DNA of 64,000 bases from contig NZ_LT607410.1 of NCBI RefSeq assembly GCF_900091515.1, positions 434,001 to 498,000 of the forward strand, given 5' to 3'. Positions 63,952-64,000 of the stretch are shown here, in pieces (the first letter of the stretch is position 1; each line of letters starts with the position of its first letter). A program made the translations under genes and the position numbers. Below the pieces are notes generated by a model. The model saw only the letters and a program-made list of their open reading frames with translations, did not search any database and was not told where the DNA came from. This stretch comes from Micromonospora purpureochromogenes. GTDB taxonomy: Bacteria > Actinomycetota > Actinomycetes > Mycobacteriales > Micromonosporaceae.

Positions 63952-64000
63952 CCGGCGCATGGCGGCGATGCGTGAACCGACCTTCCTGATCCTCACCGCG
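63947..64000 (+). CDS. PadR-family regulator, 3'-truncated by window edge
   Basis: Only the first codons are present. The frame from ATG 63947 reads MIRRMAAMREPTFLILTA; MREPTFLILTA (ATG 63968) is the common opening of PadR winged-helix repressors, and 63959 is another in-frame ATG. It is divergent from the LLM oxidoreductase and next to a PadR-like palindrome, so it probably controls itself and that gene. The rest of the gene lies outside the window. Confidence 0.65.
   Translation, partial: MIRRMAAMREPTFLILTA

Overview
The window is very GC-rich, with long spurious reading frames on both strands, GTG starts, overlapping start/stop codons and little mobile DNA. Gene content points to a mycelial actinomycete of the Micromonosporaceae, most likely Micromonospora. 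The clues are an HspR/HAIR heat-shock regulon, paired DUF6458 proteins, F420-type LLM oxidoreductases, a FadE5-type dehydrogenase, a Hen1/Pnkp pair and many proline-tailed membrane proteins. I see no rRNA, tRNA, CRISPR array, transposase or prophage. This assignment is inferred from gene families; no search was run.

Layout: 1-3.7 kb holds three tandem LPITG-anchored surface proteins (the first truncated by the window edge) with almost identical signal-peptide DNA. 3.8-7.9 kb is the Hen1-Pnkp RNA-repair pair. 8-11 kb carries a DedA protein, an ArsR regulator, pyrE and an SDR dehydrogenase. 11-18.3 kb is an envelope region: three related membrane proteins with proline-rich tails flank a tightly overlapped six-gene operon (DUF4178, DUF2617, DUF4247, DUF350, a membrane protein, and a membrane-embedded spermidine-synthase-like protein). 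18.4-21.5 kb has a small unknown gene and clpB. 21.6-23.5 kb is a divergent TetR/epoxide hydrolase pair with two matching operators. 23.5-30 kb has a lipoprotein beta-propeller, a KhtTU-like K+/H+ antiporter pair, an unknown gene and a TetR/MMPL exporter pair.

30-35 kb is the dnaK-grpE-dnaJ-hspR operon with a perfect HAIR operator; a variant HAIR lies before clpB, so chaperone repressor and targets share the window. 35-38.6 kb is a coupled pair of dynamin-like membrane GTPases. 38.6-41.6 kb has an unknown cytosolic protein and two membrane proteins. 42-45.7 kb is a 2-oxoacid dehydrogenase E1alpha-E1beta-E2 operon. 45.9-49.6 kb has a 45-residue gene and a 1065-residue low-complexity membrane protein with a C-terminal LppU-like domain. 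49.7-53.8 kb is a thioredoxin/NHL protein and the pxpBCA 5-oxoprolinase operon. 53.9-58.1 kb has a hemolysin III-type protein, two DUF6458 proteins flanking a SixA-like phosphatase, and a fadE5-like gene behind paired operators. 58.3-64 kb carries a SpoIIE-type phosphatase, an RlpA-like protein, a phosphoribosyltransferase, a broken questin-oxidase-like gene behind a MerR-type promoter, a hydrolase, an ASCH protein, an LLM oxidoreductase and the first codons of a PadR regulator.

Intergenic DNA carries many perfect hairpins: terminators, two copies of one long palindromic repeat (7.9 and 56.1 kb), and a 56-bp tandem duplication. The most interesting loci are the polyamine-linked envelope operon, the Hen1/Pnkp repair pair, and the MerR-type leaderless promoter in front of a frameshifted gene.
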